DNA of 29,651 bases from an uncultured Actinomycetes bacterium. GTDB taxonomy: Bacteria > Actinomycetota > Thermoleophilia > Solirubrobacterales > Solirubrobacteraceae. The position numbers and the translations under genes are program-made. Positions 1-7,249 of this stretch are shown here, piece by piece (position 1 is the first letter of the stretch; each line of letters opens with the position of its first letter). Under the pieces are notes generated by a model. That model was not told the origin of the DNA. It made no database searches and saw only the letters and a list, made by a program, of their open reading frames with translations. The stretch lies in contig CALAQT010000340.1 in NCBI GenBank assembly GCA_937888775.1, positions 1-29,651 of the forward strand. The letters run 5' to 3'.

Positions 1-111
1 CACGTCGGTGAAGTGCGCAACCGCGGCTGCGACGTTCACGGCGAAGCTGTAGACGTCGGCAGCGAACGCAACCGGCACCGCCAGGGGCCGTACGGCAAAA
101 GACCTATGAGC

Positions 112-178
112 TGAACCGCTCCGGGACTCTTGGAGGCAGTGGTCAGATCAAGGCCTTCAACAATCCCGGAGCGGTTCA
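112..178. repeat. 15-bp perfect inverted repeat
   Basis: TGAACCGCTCCGGGA at 112-126 is repeated exactly as its reverse complement at 164-178, with a 37-bp spacer. The right arm ends about 40 bp before the start of the membrane protein gene at 217. No T-run follows either arm. It could be a long-spaced operator, a two-ended terminator for a gene to the left, or a leftover pair of element ends. Only the symmetry is seen; the role is not known. Confidence 0.6.
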
Positions 179-216
179 AGATCAAGAAGTTTGACTTTTC
201 TGCCGATGCCTGACTG

Positions 217-1311
217 ATGGAACACGCCCTCAGTGGCCGGCGCTTTCTCGGAGCAGTAGGTGCTGTCATGCTCGCGACCGGCCTGTTCGCGGCTTGGATC
301 GGGCTGGACATTGGCGGCGCGCGGGTGACGCTTTGGGTCGATGATGTCGCCACCCCGCTGGCGGCGCTGATCGCGTGTGTGCTGTGCTGGCGCGCCCGCA
401 CCCGGCACATTGGGCAGATGCGTCTGTTCTGGTCGCTGCTTGGCTGCGCCACCGCGTCCTGGACGTTCGCCGAGGTCGTCTGGGGCTACTACGCGCTGAT
501 CCTCAACGTGAAAGTGCCCGTGCCCTCCTGGGCCGATGTCGGCTACCTCTCGGCGATCCCGCTCGCGGTCGCAGCGCTGGTTGTGCACCCGGCGATGAGA
601 GGCAGCGGCACACGCAAGGCCCGTTGGGTGTTCGAGGGCCTGGTGGTCGCCACGGCGCTGTTGCTCCTCAGCTGGACGCTCGTCCTCGGCCCGCTGTGGC
701 GCAGCGCCGATCTCAGTACATGGGCTGGCATCGTGACGCTGGCCTATCCGTTCGGTGACGTGGTGATCGTCTTCTTCATCGTGCTCACCATCCGCGGGAT
801 GACCGGGGGAGACCGTCTGTCGCTGTGGTGCCTGCTGGCTGGCCTGCTGGCGATGGCACTCTCGGACAGCACCTTCACCTATCTCACCGATGTGGCGAAT
901 TACACGAGCGGGAGCGTGATCGATACCGGGTGGGTCGTGGCATATCTCGGGATCGCACTTGCTGCGTTCAGCTCGCACTCCCGCAGCGCCGTTGTGTCGA
1001 GGGTCGAGCAGTCCAGGCCATCGCTGGTGTCGCTCGTATCCCCGCTGTTGCCGGTGCTGCTCGCGCTGACCGTCGTAGCCGTGGAGATCAAGCTCGGCCA
1101 TCACCTCGACCACGCGGCCTGGCTGATGGCGTTCGGGCTGATCGCGCTGGTGCTAGCGCGTCAGGGGCTGATGGTGCTCGAGCTGCTGGCGCCCAGCCGC
1201 GACATGCAATCCGGCCTGATGCAGAGGCTCACGCATGCGGCTCTGTCTGGCGCGGGCGTTGAGGGGAGACCGGCCTCCGGCTATCAGGCTGGTGGCCATG
1301 AGCCCCATTGA
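217..1311 (+). CDS. Polytopic membrane protein, sensor-type (MASE-like) without output domain
   Basis: A 364-residue protein with about eight to ten hydrophobic helices spread from residue 9 to about 320. It has a WADVGYLSAIP loop near residues 107-117, a kind of loop found in the membrane sensor halves of GGDEF/EAL proteins of soil actinobacteria (recalled family resemblance). It ends about 40 residues after the last helix and has no GGDEF, EAL, kinase or HD domain, so it is either a stand-alone membrane sensor or one that lost its output half. ATG at 217 is the first good start after an in-frame break; no strong Shine-Dalgarno is seen. The stop overlaps the start of the next small gene by 14 bp, so the two are probably co-translated. 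Function unknown. Confidence 0.75.
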   Translation: MEHALSGRRFLGAVGAVMLATGLFAAWIGLDIGGARVTLWVDDVATPLAALIACVLCWRARTRHIGQMRLFWSLLGCATASWTFAEVVWGYYALILNVKVPVPSWADVGYLSAIPLAVAALVVHPAMRGSGTRKARWVFEGLVVATALLLLSWTLVLGPLWRSADLSTWAGIVTLAYPFGDVVIVFFIVLTIRGMTGGDRLSLWCLLAGLLAMALSDSTFTYLTDVANYTSGSVIDTGWVVAYLGIALAAFSSHSRSAVVSRVEQSRPSLVSLVSPLLPVLLALTVVAVEIKLGHHLDHAAWLMAFGLIALVLARQGLMVLELLAPSRDMQSGLMQRLTHAALSGAGVEGRPASGYQAGGHEPH

Positions 1312-1534
1312 CCTAAGCGCAGGGCTGCCCAGCCGCGTGGGGTTCACGCCCGCGAGCGGCCCACTGGAGGTCAAGTGGATCCGCCCCGATACGCCGGCCC
1401 ACCTGCCTCCCCCGATGTTGAAGTCAGTCCAAGAGCGCACCGAGCGGACGAACGCATTGATCGTGATCGTGCTGACCCTCGCCTGCACCGCCCTCTCACT
1501 CTACGACCTGTTCCTGCTGGCAGTAGGCTCCTGA
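1298..1534 (+). CDS. Small single-helix membrane protein (78 aa)
   Basis: Starts at ATG 1298 inside the last codons of the upstream membrane protein gene. A soluble, proline-rich N-terminal part (about 45 residues) is followed by a charged stretch (QERTERTN) and one C-terminal hydrophobic helix (about residues 52-76) that ends near the C-terminus, as in a tail-anchored protein. I do not recognise a family. The overlapping start suggests translational coupling and a possible physical partnership with the polytopic protein. An in-frame start at 1235 would add 21 residues that lie wholly over the upstream gene, so 1298 is preferred. Confidence 0.5.
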   Translation: MSPIDLSAGLPSRVGFTPASGPLEVKWIRPDTPAHLPPPMLKSVQERTERTNALIVIVLTLACTALSLYDLFLLAVGS

Positions 1535-1860
1535 GCCAGGCCCATTCGCGCTCTACCCGCAGGCCTCGGCCTCGACCCGCTACTCCCTTCGCGTGGATGC
1601 GAGCGCGTCGGCGGACCCGTCTCACGCTCCTGTGTTGGAGAGAAGGAGGCGTGGCACGGCCGGGCGCGGGCGACCCTCCCCAGACGCTCGATCCGACGAC
1701 TAGGCGGTAGCGAGGCGGCCTGCCCTTGGCGCCTGCGACGGGTTCCGCGCAGGCTCTAGGGAACTCGAACCGTGGTTGCCCTGGAAAGCCACGGAGCACG
1801 TGGAACGCTCCCCCAGCCGAGGTCTGCGTTCTTGGCTCTACCAAGCCATATTTCTGAACT
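1535..1860. other. Noncoding stretch with degenerate left part of a dispersed repeat
   Basis: No convincing gene. From about 1759 the sequence resembles the left module of the dispersed repeat seen at 4711 and 24957: it shares the ACTCGAACCG / TTGCCCTGGAAA block and, near 1836-1850, a GGCTCTACCAAGCCATA block, but the spacing is altered. Open frames here are short and have no recognisable features. Confidence 0.5.
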
Positions 1861-2134
1861 GATGCGGATGCGGGTACAAAGACGGAACCACGATGGTCTC
1901 CTTGAGCATCTCATGGAGCCGGTCGCCCGGCAAGCCCGTCGGCGGGCCGCGGAGATGATGCGCAACGCGGCATGACGGTCGCGAGTAGCGGTTCAGGCCT
2001 TTCTTCGACGGGAAGGCCCGGAATTCGCTTCAACTCGTCCGGCGGTGCGGCTGCAGGAGCGATTCACTCTCGCCTTGCGCGGATTGCGAGAGCGCTCCGA
2101 ACGTCGGCGATACGCTCGCTTTTCGTCCTGAGCG
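1861..2134 (+). repeat. Dispersed 271-bp repeat, copy A
   Basis: From GCGGATGCGG (1864) to the TTTTCGTCCTGAGCG block (2134) this is about 99% identical, without indels, to the copies at 13314 and 25188; one difference to the latter was found by eye (GGT versus GGC in GGTCTC). It contains a 35-codon open frame at 1868-1975 ending in TGA, a hairpin at 1996-2018 (8-bp stem with one G-U pair, 7-nt loop), a second hairpin CTCTCGC...GCGAGAG, and a final CGCTCGCTTTT. The layout looks like the 3' end of a gene followed by a terminator region, copied around the genome. All copies in the window lie in the same direction. Confidence 0.9.
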
Positions 2135-2537
2135 GGCGCGTGGCGCTCCGGTACTCGGGCGCTCGGATCCCGGCGAATCCAGGAGCGGCTCGCGTTGTGG
2201 GTGGAGTGCGCTACAAACTGCGCGGTCGGCTCGCTGCGCGGGTGGATGGAGGAGACCCTGACGCGCAGCGTCGCTCCCGGGTCCCCGCCAGCGCACCAGA
2301 CAGGCCGTCCGTGAGCCCGAGCCGCTGCGCCGTCAATGCAAGCAGCACGGTCCCCGCACGAGAGGACAACCCCGTCCCGTCCGCGACCACATCTACCGTT
2401 CCAAAAGACGTACTTCTCCTCACCTTCAAGGTGAACCTCCTGGACGGGTGGATTGCCGGCCTCGTAACCGCAATCCTCCCCGCCCAGGCGGACGTTCCAG
2501 CCCTCCCGCATCACCCCGCCCGCAGCGCTACTGGCGA
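2135..2537. other. No gene recognised
   Basis: About 400 bases after repeat copy A with only weak, low-complexity open frames on both strands. No domain, tRNA or long hairpin was seen. It may contain the lost 5' part of the small gene fragment that follows at 2538, but no similarity to the start of its relative at 3000 is visible. Confidence 0.4.
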
Positions 2538-2690
2538 ATGCGGGCTAGTTGGCTACTCGAACGCATCTGCTGGGCGATCGAAGACGCGGAGAATCAGGAG
2601 CGCGACGACGCCGAGCGGAAGGAGCGCGACGAGCATCACGCAGCCGACGAGGGGCAGCACCGCGATCACGCCACCGTCGGCGTCGTCTGA
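2538..2690 (+). CDS. Fragment related to the 61-aa protein at 2815-3000
   Basis: A 50-residue frame whose first part carries LLERICWAIEDAENQER. It matches the C-terminal LIERLGWAINDAENTQR of the minus-strand protein at 2815-3000: about 13 of 20 aligned residues are identical, and the DNA is also similar. The relative has about 36 residues before this block that are absent here, and no Shine-Dalgarno precedes ATG 2538, so this is probably a truncated or remodelled copy. After the shared block the tail is charged and low in complexity. The opposite strand has an open frame with a hydrophobic stretch over the same bases; the homology favours the plus strand. Confidence 0.4.
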   Translation: MRASWLLERICWAIEDAENQERDDAERKERDEHHAADEGQHRDHATVGVV

Positions 2691-2814
2691 GCTGAGAGAG
2701 GAGGAGAGGCGCCGGCCCTGAGAGAGGAGGGGGGCTGGCCCGCGAGCGCGATGTGCGTGCCGAGAATGACCCACCCCGGCGACCCACGCATAGGCGCAGG
2801 CCGCCTCGGAAGCG

Positions 2815-3000
2815 TCATCGGTTCAGCGCCAGCTCCGCCCGCTGGGTGTTCTCGGCGTCGTTGATCGCCCAGCCGAGCCGCTCGATGAGCTGCGCCGCGT
2901 TGTGGTCGTTATCGAGATGTATCGAGTAGACGCTCTCGTCCAGCAGCACTGGAGCGGCGTGTTGGGTCGTTGGATCGGTCGTCACGATGATTCTGGCCAT
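2815..3000 (-). CDS. Small hypothetical protein (61 aa)
   Basis: Starts with ATG at 3000 after a good Shine-Dalgarno (GAGGGAGA, spacing about 5). The protein begins MARIIVTTDP, has a central SVYSIHLDNDHNAAQLIERL part and ends in a helical WAINDAENTQR segment. It has no signal peptide or membrane helix and is of no family I can name. The frame stays open upstream to 3222, but the strong RBS and the sharp change in composition fix the start at 3000. A second, shortened version of the helical segment lies on the other strand at 2538-2690. An N-terminal strand followed by an amphipathic helix would suit a small adaptor or dimerising protein (inference). Confidence 0.65.
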   Translation of the reverse strand: MARIIVTTDPTTQHAAPVLLDESVYSIHLDNDHNAAQLIERLGWAINDAENTQRAELALNR

Positions 3001-3297
3001 GAAATCTCCCTCATTGATCTTGCGGTGATGTTCGATCCACCATTTCGAGACAGACACTCGCGGGCCTCCCTGAGGGTCGGGTAACGCCCTCATGAGACCG
3101 TCCTCACGGTCTCGCTCGTAGTCCGCTTTCGCGGCGGCGACACCGGACGCGTGGCGAACTAGCCCAGCCGGGCCGGCCGGGGCGCTAGAGGCGCGGAATC
3201 CGCAGCTCAGGCGACAGGCCATCGAGGCCGGCCCGTTAAACAGGTCCGGCCCGCGGGGGGAGCGGACCGGACGGTGTGCACAGTTCAGGAGGAGGTT

Positions 3298-3357
3298 GTG
3301 CGTAGCGACTTGGACATCGCATATATGAGTATCGCCATCTCGATGAACGCCACCTAA
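3298..3357 (+). CDS. Very short ORF (19 aa) with a strong Shine-Dalgarno
   Basis: AGGAGGAGG at 3287-3295 stands just before GTG 3298, which opens 19 codons (VRSDLDIAYMSIAISMNAT) ending in TAA at 3355. This is one of the strongest Shine-Dalgarno matches in the window, yet no longer frame follows. Upstream, GGTCCG (about 3242-3247) and CGGACC can pair around a G-rich loop. It could be a leader peptide, a small membrane-active peptide, or the left-over start of a lost gene. Only the RBS, start and stop are seen. Confidence 0.35.
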   Translation: MRSDLDIAYMSIAISMNAT

Positions 3358-3725
3358 GAGTCCGTCTCAGTTGAGATAAATGTTCATGAGGAGCCCGCCG
3401 GGACCCTTTGCTGTCTAGACCCTGGGTGGCGGCTTGTCACTCGGGAAGTGGCGGGGTGCCGCGCCGCCCTCGGGCGACCAGCCGGCAGGCGGAACAACAG
3501 ACCCCGCACTGCCGCTTTCGCGGACCAGCGAGCGTTCGAGCCTGGGGCCGCGCTCACGCTCGCATCGGACGATTCTCGATAGCGCCGACCGAGGATCGGA
3601 ACACGCCCGCTTTCGCCGGGGCGAAGCAGGCGTCTGCCGAGCGAGCGCCGACACTCTCGCAGGTCGTCCATTGCGCAAGCGAGCCGCGGAGGTACTGAAA
3701 CACTCGCAATGCTCGCCAAGCAGGC
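3358..3725. other. Noncoding stretch with GAAGCAGGCG hairpin
   Basis: No gene is supported. CGCCCGCTTTCGCC at 3604-3617 pairs with GGCGAAGCAGGCG at 3620-3632 to form a strong hairpin, and AAGCAGGCG recurs at 3718-3726 just before the next gene. The same AAGCAGGCG/CGCCTGCTT word marks the left module of the dispersed repeat elsewhere in the window. Confidence 0.5.
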
Positions 3726-4631
3726 GTGGGCCGTAAGAACGCCTACCGGGAGGCCGCGCGCGTGCGGCCGGCGCGTGCCCAGCCTCGTGGTAGCTTGACG
3801 GCCGTGCCGCCTGCCAGCCGTTCCCGGTTCCGAGCGCGATGGGTGCCGGTGGTGGCGCTCGCCTTCGTCGTCATTGTGGTGCTGGTCATCGCGGTGAGCG
3901 GCAGCTCGTCGCCGACCACCGGTTATGACGTCTCCTATCCGCAGTGCTCGGGTTCCTACCCGTCGAATCCGCTGTTCGGGATCGTCGGTGTCAATGGCGG
4001 GCTGGCGAACAAAGCAAACCCGTGTATCAGCGGCGAGCTGCACTGGGCCCGCGACGCGCCGGGGCAGAAGCGGCCGAAGCAGCCGCCCCTGTCGCTGTAC
4101 ATCGACACCGGTAACCCCGGCGGTCATCACGTTGCGGACTGGCCTAGCGTCGGCACCGCGCCGGCCTACGGTGCTTGTAACGGCCTGCTGACCAACGCCT
4201 GCTCGTACATCTACGGCGAGGAGCGCGCCGCCCACTCCTACCGGCTCGTCGCCGCGCTCGACCCGGTCGCGGCCAAGACCGCGCCATGGTGGCTGGACGT
4301 CGAGCTGATGGCGAGCTGGGCCGGGACCTACCAGCTCAACATCGCCGCGCTGCAGGGCTTCATCGCCGGCCTGAACAACGCCGGCGCGACCGGACCGATC
4401 GGGATCTATTCCACCAGCGCCCAGTGGAAGGAGATCACGGGGCTGACGGCGCAGACAACACCGACGCCCTTCAACGGCCAGCTGCCCGATTGGGTCGCTG
4501 GAACCGACGCAACACTCACGCAGGCGCGGCAGAACTGCACGAGCGGTGGCTTCACCGGCGTGGCGCCGAGCCTCGCGCAGTACCGGATCGGCCCGCGCGA
4601 CGCCGACCTGCGCTGTACTGGCACACGCTGA
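3726..4631 (+). CDS. Membrane-anchored GH25/DUF1906-like glycoside hydrolase-type protein
   Basis: 301 residues from GTG 3726; an in-frame GTG at 3804 (275 aa) is an equally possible start because the first 26 residues are low in complexity. A basic N-terminus and one hydrophobic helix (about residues 39-58) would anchor it with the rest outside the cell. The outside domain begins GYDVSYPQC (D68) and continues with LSLYIDTGN and WWLDVE (D191, E193), then GPIGIYSTSAQW. The acidic residues at the ends of beta strands, including a DxE pair, are the pattern of GH25 lysozyme-like and Rv2525c/DUF1906-like barrels. Several cysteines (74, 100, 151, 159 and later ones) suggest disulfides. Likely a cell-wall or polysaccharide-acting surface protein; the substrate is unknown. 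Confidence 0.65.
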   Translation: MGRKNAYREAARVRPARAQPRGSLTAVPPASRSRFRARWVPVVALAFVVIVVLVIAVSGSSSPTTGYDVSYPQCSGSYPSNPLFGIVGVNGGLANKANPCISGELHWARDAPGQKRPKQPPLSLYIDTGNPGGHHVADWPSVGTAPAYGACNGLLTNACSYIYGEERAAHSYRLVAALDPVAAKTAPWWLDVELMASWAGTYQLNIAALQGFIAGLNNAGATGPIGIYSTSAQWKEITGLTAQTTPTPFNGQLPDWVAGTDATLTQARQNCTSGGFTGVAPSLAQYRIGPRDADLRCTGTR

Positions 4632-4710
4632 CCACATCCCTAGCGCGTCCGACGTCAGAGATCACGATCGCGTTGCCACGAACCCGATCGCCCGCATGAT
4701 CGGTTGGCGC

Positions 4711-5105
4711 GGAAAGCAGGCGCCCCCCGCGTAGCCAACGAGACGCCTGAGTTGGACGAAAAGCAGGCGCGCCCACGCAAGCTCCGCCCACGCCCGCTTT
4801 CGCGCGGATGCATCGTGCACACTCGCGGCACAGAGACGCGGGGACTCAAACCATGTTTACCCTGGAAACGAGCAGTTTCGAGTAAGAGGACTTTGGGAGT
4901 CTATTCGAGTTGTCGGCTCTGCAAAGCCATAAATGCGACGAAGTGCGGATGCGGGTACAAAGACGGAACCGCGACGGCCTCCTCGAGCATCTCATGGAGC
5001 CGGTCGCCCGGCAGGCCCGTAGGCGGGCTGCCGAGATGCTCCGCGACGCCGCATGACGATCGCGAGCGTCGCTGGCGAGACGCTCGCTTTTCGTCCGATC
5101 CGAAA
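4711..5105 (+). repeat. Dispersed repeat, diverged copy B (left module plus 35-codon module)
   Basis: GGAAAGCAGGCG at 4711 is followed by GGACGAAAAGCAGGCG (4753), the GGATGCATCGTGCACACTCG block, ACTCAAACCATGTTTACCCTG, GGCTCTGCAAAGCCATAAAT and then GCGGATGCGGGTACAAAGAC from 4945. The same order is found at 24957-25302. The 35-codon frame (4949-5056) differs from the other copies at about 12 codons, mostly synonymously. Its 3' part lacks most of the 271-bp unit and has instead a clean terminator (5062-5091). Confidence 0.8.
5062..5091 (+). terminator. Rho-independent terminator-like hairpin
   Basis: GCGAGCGTC (5062-5070) and GACGCTCGC (5079-5087) form a perfect 9-bp stem with an 8-nt loop and are followed at once by TTTT. 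It lies 5 bp after the TGA of the 35-codon frame of repeat copy B, the usual place for a terminator behind a gene's last codon. The 271-bp copies keep the final CGCTCGCTTTT, but the stem there is imperfect. Confidence 0.65.
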
Positions 5106-5566
5106 GCGTCGGCGAAGTTCGCAGCGGCGCCTCCTTCCGTACAAAAGCGCAACTCGGAGCCGATCAACCACAAATGGTTTGCGGGTGGGTGCTGCTCGGG
5201 CCGTAACGGCTACTCGACCACGGGTGGGGTGGGTCCAGCGCCGTCGAGCGGGGCTGCGCAGAGGTCACCGCCCTAGTGGGCTCGCGCATAGCCGGTCAGT
5301 CGTGCACATGAGGCGAACGCATCCAGGAGTGCCTTCACGGTGTGCGTGGGCGCGACCGCGGTGTGTCAAGGGGCTCTGCCAAGTGCAACCAAGATCGGGG
5401 CGCCAAAAAGTGCAAGTGACTCTTTTCGTCCGGCTCGCGCACGCTCCGAGCGTCTCCTGGCGATGGGTTCTTGGACCTTGAGGGGCCGCGCTCTTGGAGC
5501 GTGATCGCGGAACGAGCTCCAAGTCACTCGGAGGTTGAGGTGCGGCTTCTCGGTTCGCCCCCCGCC
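5106..5566. other. Noncoding stretch, possible relic of an insertion-sequence end
   Basis: No gene is supported. Around 5367-5425 the sequence TGTCAAGGGG... contains two direct AAGTGCAA words about 30 bp apart (the second in CAAAAAGTGCAAGTGAC). Multiple short repeats next to a TG end resemble IS21-type termini, but no transposase is near, so this is only a suggestion. Confidence 0.25.
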
Positions 5567-6580
5567 TCACATGTAGTCTGCGTCCCCGGGCACCAGAGAC
5601 CAGCTCCGGTGGTTGGCAGCGGGCGCGCCAACCTCCTGCTCCGCCACGATGACATCCTCGCTGTGGAAGGCGATCAGCTGATCGGCGTAGCGCGTTCGCC
5701 TCAGCTGTCGCCGGACTGACGCGTATCCCGGGGAGAAGCCACACGCCCTCAGCGCCTCCTGCGCTTGACCGGTCGGGCGCTCCCAGGAAACCACCACGCG
5801 AGAGCCCAGCGAGCGCAAGCGTCGGAGCCCGTGATAGACGAGGAACTGAGCCGCCGATCCCGACCCCGGCAATACCTGCAGATCGACGATATACCCTGGC
5901 GACAGATTGCGTGTAACTCGGACCCTCAGGACGCAGTAACCGCAGATCTCCCCGCTTCGCTCACAGGTGATCGCTTCGTATCGTTGGGTCGGATGCTCGT
6001 CAAAGCGCCAGTGGAGATAGGCAGCGTCGCGTCGCAAGGAGATCTCGCGATCGTCGCCGTGCTCGCAGAAGACGTCGAATCGGGCATCGAACATGTCCAC
6101 GTCACCTAGAGTGAGCTCGCTGAACCGGCGGCGTCTCGGCGGCCAGATGAGTGGGCGGTATGCCGTGGGGACAGCGAGCTGAGGTTTGAAGCCGACCCGG
6201 ACCTGACCGCCGAAGGCCCCCTCGCCGGGGAAGGCGAACACAAGCTTGATGCCCGCGTCCGCGGCGTCTCGCAACGCGGCCCGGGCCAAGTCGGTGAAGA
6301 CACCCCGGCCGCGGAAGTCGGTACTGACAGCCGCATCCACGGATTGAGCTCCGCGGATGGTCTCCCCGCCGACCCGGAGCATGACAGGCGTCAGGATGTA
6401 GCAGCCCACGATCCGGCCTCCTTCATCGCCCACCCAGATCCGCGCCGGCCCGTGGGGGTTGCGCGCGAACTTCCAATCCCAAACCGCCTCGCTGCGCATG
6501 CCGAACCAGCCGTCGTAGCTCTCACGTAGGACGGCAAGCACGGCTGCTTTGTCCTCAGGGTTACAAGGCCGACAGATCAT
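5567..6580 (-). CDS. GNAT family N-acetyltransferase
   Basis: 337 residues from ATG 6580, preceded by an AGAGCGGG purine stretch. The N-terminal half is a GNAT fold: GRIVGCYILTP strand, AAVSTDFRGRGVFTDL with the acetyl-CoA loop FRGRG at residues 89-93, then a helix and a KLVFAFPG strand. The second half (DAAYLHWRFDEHPTQRYEAI, about residue 185 on, followed by a second GNAT-like strand set) is typical of two-domain GNAT proteins found near cell-surface polysaccharide genes (recalled). It probably acetylates a small amine or sugar; the substrate cannot be read. The gene stands alone between two repeat copies. Slightly lower GC than the catabolic block is visible, which may mean transfer. Confidence 0.8.
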   Translation of the reverse strand: MICRPCNPEDKAAVLAVLRESYDGWFGMRSEAVWDWKFARNPHGPARIWVGDEGGRIVGCYILTPVMLRVGGETIRGAQSVDAAVSTDFRGRGVFTDLARAALRDAADAGIKLVFAFPGEGAFGGQVRVGFKPQLAVPTAYRPLIWPPRRRRFSELTLGDVDMFDARFDVFCEHGDDREISLRRDAAYLHWRFDEHPTQRYEAITCERSGEICGYCVLRVRVTRNLSPGYIVDLQVLPGSGSAAQFLVYHGLRRLRSLGSRVVVSWERPTGQAQEALRACGFSPGYASVRRQLRRTRYADQLIAFHSEDVIVAEQEVGAPAANHRSWSLVPGDADYM

Positions 6581-6741
6581 CCCGCTCTTGCTCGAACCTT
6601 ATCGCTCGCTCGGGGACGGCGGGCTTCCGGCCGCAGCGCCGAGGCCGCGCGTCCGTGGAGCGCGCGTTCGGCAGGCTCAAGAGCACTGCCGGTTTCACCC
6701 AAATGCGAGCGCCCGAGTCCCAGTCCGCCGCGTGCCCGCTG

Positions 6742-6929
6742 TGGACGAAAAGCAGGCGCACCGACGAAAGCTCTTCCGACGCCTGTTTTCCCCCGGATGC
6801 ATCGCGCACACTCGAGCCAGAGACACGGGGACTCAAACCGTGTTTGCCCTGGAAATCGGCAGCTTCGACGAACGGCGTTTATCGCCGCATTCGCAGTTTC
6901 GGCTCCACCAAGCCATAAATGCGACGTAA
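6742..6929 (+). repeat. Dispersed repeat, copy C (left module only, joined to tRNA-like sequence)
   Basis: GGACGAAAAGCAGGCGCACC at 6742 starts the same left module as copies B and D, with the inverted CGCCTGTTTTC, the GGATGCATCGCGCACACTCG block, ACTCAAACCGTGTTTGCCCTGG, TTCGCAGTTTCGGCTC and AAGCCATAAATGCGACG. In the other copies TGCGGATG is then followed by CGGGTACAAAG; here TGCGGATG is the 3' acceptor end of a tRNA-Leu-like sequence on the minus strand. The break in similarity falls exactly at TGCGGATG. Confidence 0.75.
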
Positions 6930-7010
6930 TGCGGATGAGAGGACTCGAACCTCCACCTGGTTGCCCAGACACGGACCTGAACCGTGCCGAGAGGGTCCCG
7001 ATGCGTCCGC
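6930..7010 (-). tRNA. tRNA-Leu(CAG)-like sequence with degenerate D arm (probable pseudogene)
   Basis: Read on the minus strand from 7010: acceptor GCGGACG (7010-7004) pairs with CATCCGC (6937-6931) except one C-A mismatch. The anticodon arm is perfect, CACGG-TTCAGGT-CCGTG (6986-6970), with anticodon CAG at 6979-6977. A leucine-type long variable arm CTGG-GCAA-CCAG follows, then T arm GGAGG-TTCGAGT-CCTCT and discriminator A. The 17 bases between acceptor and anticodon stem (7003-6987) lack U8 and the G18-G19 pair and form no D arm, so it is unlikely to be a working tRNA. A normal 3' two-thirds joined to foreign 5' sequence is what integration or excision at a tRNA 3' end leaves behind (inference). 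Confidence 0.6.
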
Positions 7011-7249
7011 CGGCGTCCGGATCATCCGTTTCGCGGGGTTTCGCGGACTCATCGGATGCATCTGGCGCGACGACTGTTGTCAAACTGTTGTCACCGGCGG
7101 CGCTCAATGCGGTATCGATGCGAGCATGGCCGAGCCAACTGCTTCTCATTCGGCGCGGGCGTCTGCCGCCGGCCCGGCGACGCGCGGCCTGGCGACGCGC
7201 TCGCACCACGCCCAAGGCGGAGCGAGCCGCGGGGCCGGTGACGGCTCGC

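Noticed and set aside
1..51. Possible 3' end of a plus-strand gene (frame 2, ending in TAG)
   Set aside because: Only 16 codons; the GC-ending codons fit but nothing else supports it.
1861..2134. CRISPR or tRNA array as explanation of the repeats
   Set aside because: Copies are 11 kb apart, not regularly spaced with short spacers; no cas genes; no cloverleaf in the 271-bp unit.
2553..2774. Minus-strand 73-aa frame with a long hydrophobic helix (about 25 residues of V, L, A, I)
   Set aside because: It lies over the plus-strand fragment that shares 13 of 20 residues with the protein at 2815-3000. A hydrophobic frame opposite a charged helix is an expected mirror effect, and no RBS is seen. 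It remains possible but is the weaker reading.
3384..4637. 417-codon minus-strand open frame
   Set aside because: It is the mirror of the GH25-like gene, rich in Arg and Gly/His, with no domain; such long antisense frames are common at this GC content.
5367..5425. IS21-type insertion end
   Set aside because: Only suggestive short direct repeats next to TG; no transposase or second end was found, so it is kept as a note, not as an element.
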